Of a stretch of 64,000 nucleotides of DNA, positions 63,012 through 64,000 are shown in pieces (within the stretch, counting starts at the first letter, position 1; the number at the start of each line of letters is the position of its first letter). A program made the position numbers and the translations under genes. The notes beneath the pieces are model-generated. The model saw nothing but the letters and a program-made list of their open reading frames with translations. It was not told the origin of the DNA and did not search any database. Source of the DNA: Microscillaceae bacterium (GTDB lineage: Bacteria > Bacteroidota > Bacteroidia > Cytophagales > Microscillaceae); the NCBI GenBank assembly GCA_003483885.1, contig DMXI01000687.1, positions 6,805 to 70,804 of the forward strand. The letters run 5' to 3'.

Positions 63012-64000
63012 TTATTTCTTGATTCCGTTGTCTACTAAAAATGGGGTGACCACTACTTCATTCAAAAAGCCCTCAACCGACTTCTTTAGCCCCGCGATGA
63101 TTTGCAATTCATCTTTACCCGCTTTTTTCAAAGCATCATATTCCTGTACAATGTTCACGGCCTTGTCCTTGATTTGCTGAATGACCAGGGCCAATTTATC
63201 TGCCTTTTGCAATAGCTCCACGAGTAACACTACCCGAATTTTTTTCTGTTGATACTTACCCACGGTTTCGCGGTATTTTTGGCGGGCTTCCAGGTACACT
63301 TTGGCTTCAGGATACAAACTTTTCGTCGTGGCCATATTGGTGTTTACGATTACCAAAGTAGCCGAATCTACTACCACCGAATCCGGTGCCACTCCTGTAA
63401 CCGAGGGTTTGAGTTTGTCCACTTCCTGATCAATGGTGGTACTCAACGAGTCCATTTGAGTATAGAGTTGTTTTTGGGAGGTTTCATCGTCTTTTTTGAT
63501 GGTTTGAATAATCTTTTGAAACAAGTCTTTCAACTCCTGCCAGAGTTTTTCCAGAGCCTCCTTGGCCATTTTACCTGCTACTCCCAGCACCTTCCCACTT
63601 CCATCCTTCAACTTCTTCACTCCATCTGCTACCTTTCCATCTTTGATGTCTTTTTTCCCATCATCAATTTCCTTTTTGCCAATGCGAATCGTTTCCAGTA
63701 GGTCTTCCTTGTCTTCGCCCTGGTAGTTCACGAGCCATTCGTCTATTTTCTTCAATACCTCATCAATTTTACCCATGGCTGCATCCAGCTTGTCGAGGCC
63801 CTTGTCTATTTCGTCAAATAAGCGGTTGATTTCATTTGTGAAACTAAGGTATTTGTTTTTCCACTCATCGGGTACCAGTTGTACACCCGCTCCCGTGGAG
63901 ATGAGTTCGCCATCTATTAAGCGACGGTCGGTGTTGATCTTGATGCGGTCAAATCGGGCGTAGACTCTGGCCCCCTGGAAGAGCTTCATATTGGTGTAGG
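63012..64000 (-). CDS. C-terminal part of a large secreted protein upstream of the toxin (partial)
   Basis: The frame is open to the right window edge and continues through the internal Met at 63989, so the gene starts outside. The visible 329 residues begin with GARVYARFDRIKINTDRRLIDGELIS, a repeat-like phrase found in giant Bacteroidota secreted proteins, followed by a long helical region rich in Lys/Asp (DKGLDKLDAAMGKIDEVLKK, IGKKEIDDGKKDIKDGK) forming coiled coils, and ending VVVTPFLVDNGIKK. The toxin ATG lies only 2 nt downstream of the stop, so the two are one operon; this protein is a likely carrier or delivery component. Confidence 0.75.
   Translation of the reverse strand, partial: YTNMKLFQGARVYARFDRIKINTDRRLIDGELISTGAGVQLVPDEWKNKYLSFTNEINRLFDEIDKGLDKLDAAMGKIDEVLKKIDEWLVNYQGEDKEDLLETIRIGKKEIDDGKKDIKDGKVADGVKKLKDGSGKVLGVAGKMAKEALEKLWQELKDLFQKIIQTIKKDDETSQKQLYTQMDSLSTTIDQEVDKLKPSVTGVAPDSVVVDSATLVIVNTNMATTKSLYPEAKVYLEARQKYRETVGKYQQKKIRVVLLVELLQKADKLALVIQQIKDKAVNIVQEYDALKKAGKDELQIIAGLKKSVEGFLNEVVVTPFLVDNGIKK

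Overview
The window reads as a chromosome segment of a marine, gliding-type Bacteroidota, most like Cytophagales of the Microscilla/Flammeovirga kind. This is inferred from the moderate-to-low GC, weak Shine-Dalgarno sequences, TPR-linked membrane histidine kinases, many leucine-rich-repeat (LRR) proteins, TamB and OmpA-type envelope proteins, and a very large secreted-protein/polymorphic-toxin locus. No rRNA, tRNA, CRISPR array or intact transposase was seen.

Positions 1-21900 are mostly housekeeping and sensory genes. A bestrophin channel (cut by the window edge) lies just downstream of an H-NOX haem/NO sensor. Then come an exported methyltransferase-like protein, the NAD(P)HX repair enzyme Nnr, a STAS-like protein, a MaoC dehydratase, a CobB-type sirtuin, an AhpD-like protein and a TPR histidine kinase. 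After a 0.9 kb empty stretch there are an OmpA-like protein, acetyltransferase-like proteins, lipoproteins, an LAS-type metallopeptidase candidate, a prohibitin-family protein, a HAMP-GAF-PAS sensor without output domain, envelope proteins, a nitrilase and a MATE exporter.

Positions 22000-31000 hold a lipoprotein, a long coiled-coil protein, and a 1110-residue protein with two CbbX-type AAA+ modules and a trypsin-like protease domain. A roughly 530 bp palindromic repeat element separates the last two. An OMP, a gene broken by one amber codon and an LRR protein follow.

Positions 31000-47000 contain an OprD-like porin, a SulP permease and a membrane AraC regulator, then giant TamB, small hypothetical genes including a 52-residue basic peptide, an ABC-F ATPase, a serine beta-lactamase-like hydrolase and a third STAS-like paralogue.

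Positions 47000-53300 carry a ClpB-like double AAA+ ATPase whose C-terminal third looks like a class I peptide release factor without the GGQ domain. After it come an esterase-fold protein that lost its nucleophile serine and a response regulator.

Positions 53600-64000 are a minus-strand polymorphic-toxin locus. Transcription starts beyond the right edge with a large secreted protein, continues into a 1019-residue HINT plus GIY-YIG-like toxin and an adjacent LRR protein (likely immunity), and then runs into about 5.5 kb of satellite cassettes: orphan toxin tails, putative immunity genes, a DUF4240-like pseudogene with two in-frame stops, another LRR protein, and a duplicated two-gene cassette whose larger protein has a diversified N-terminal half and a nearly identical C-terminal half.

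The most unusual items are the ClpB/release-factor fusion, the AAA-AAA-trypsin protein with its coiled-coil neighbour, the H-NOX/bestrophin pair, and the toxin/immunity cassette array.
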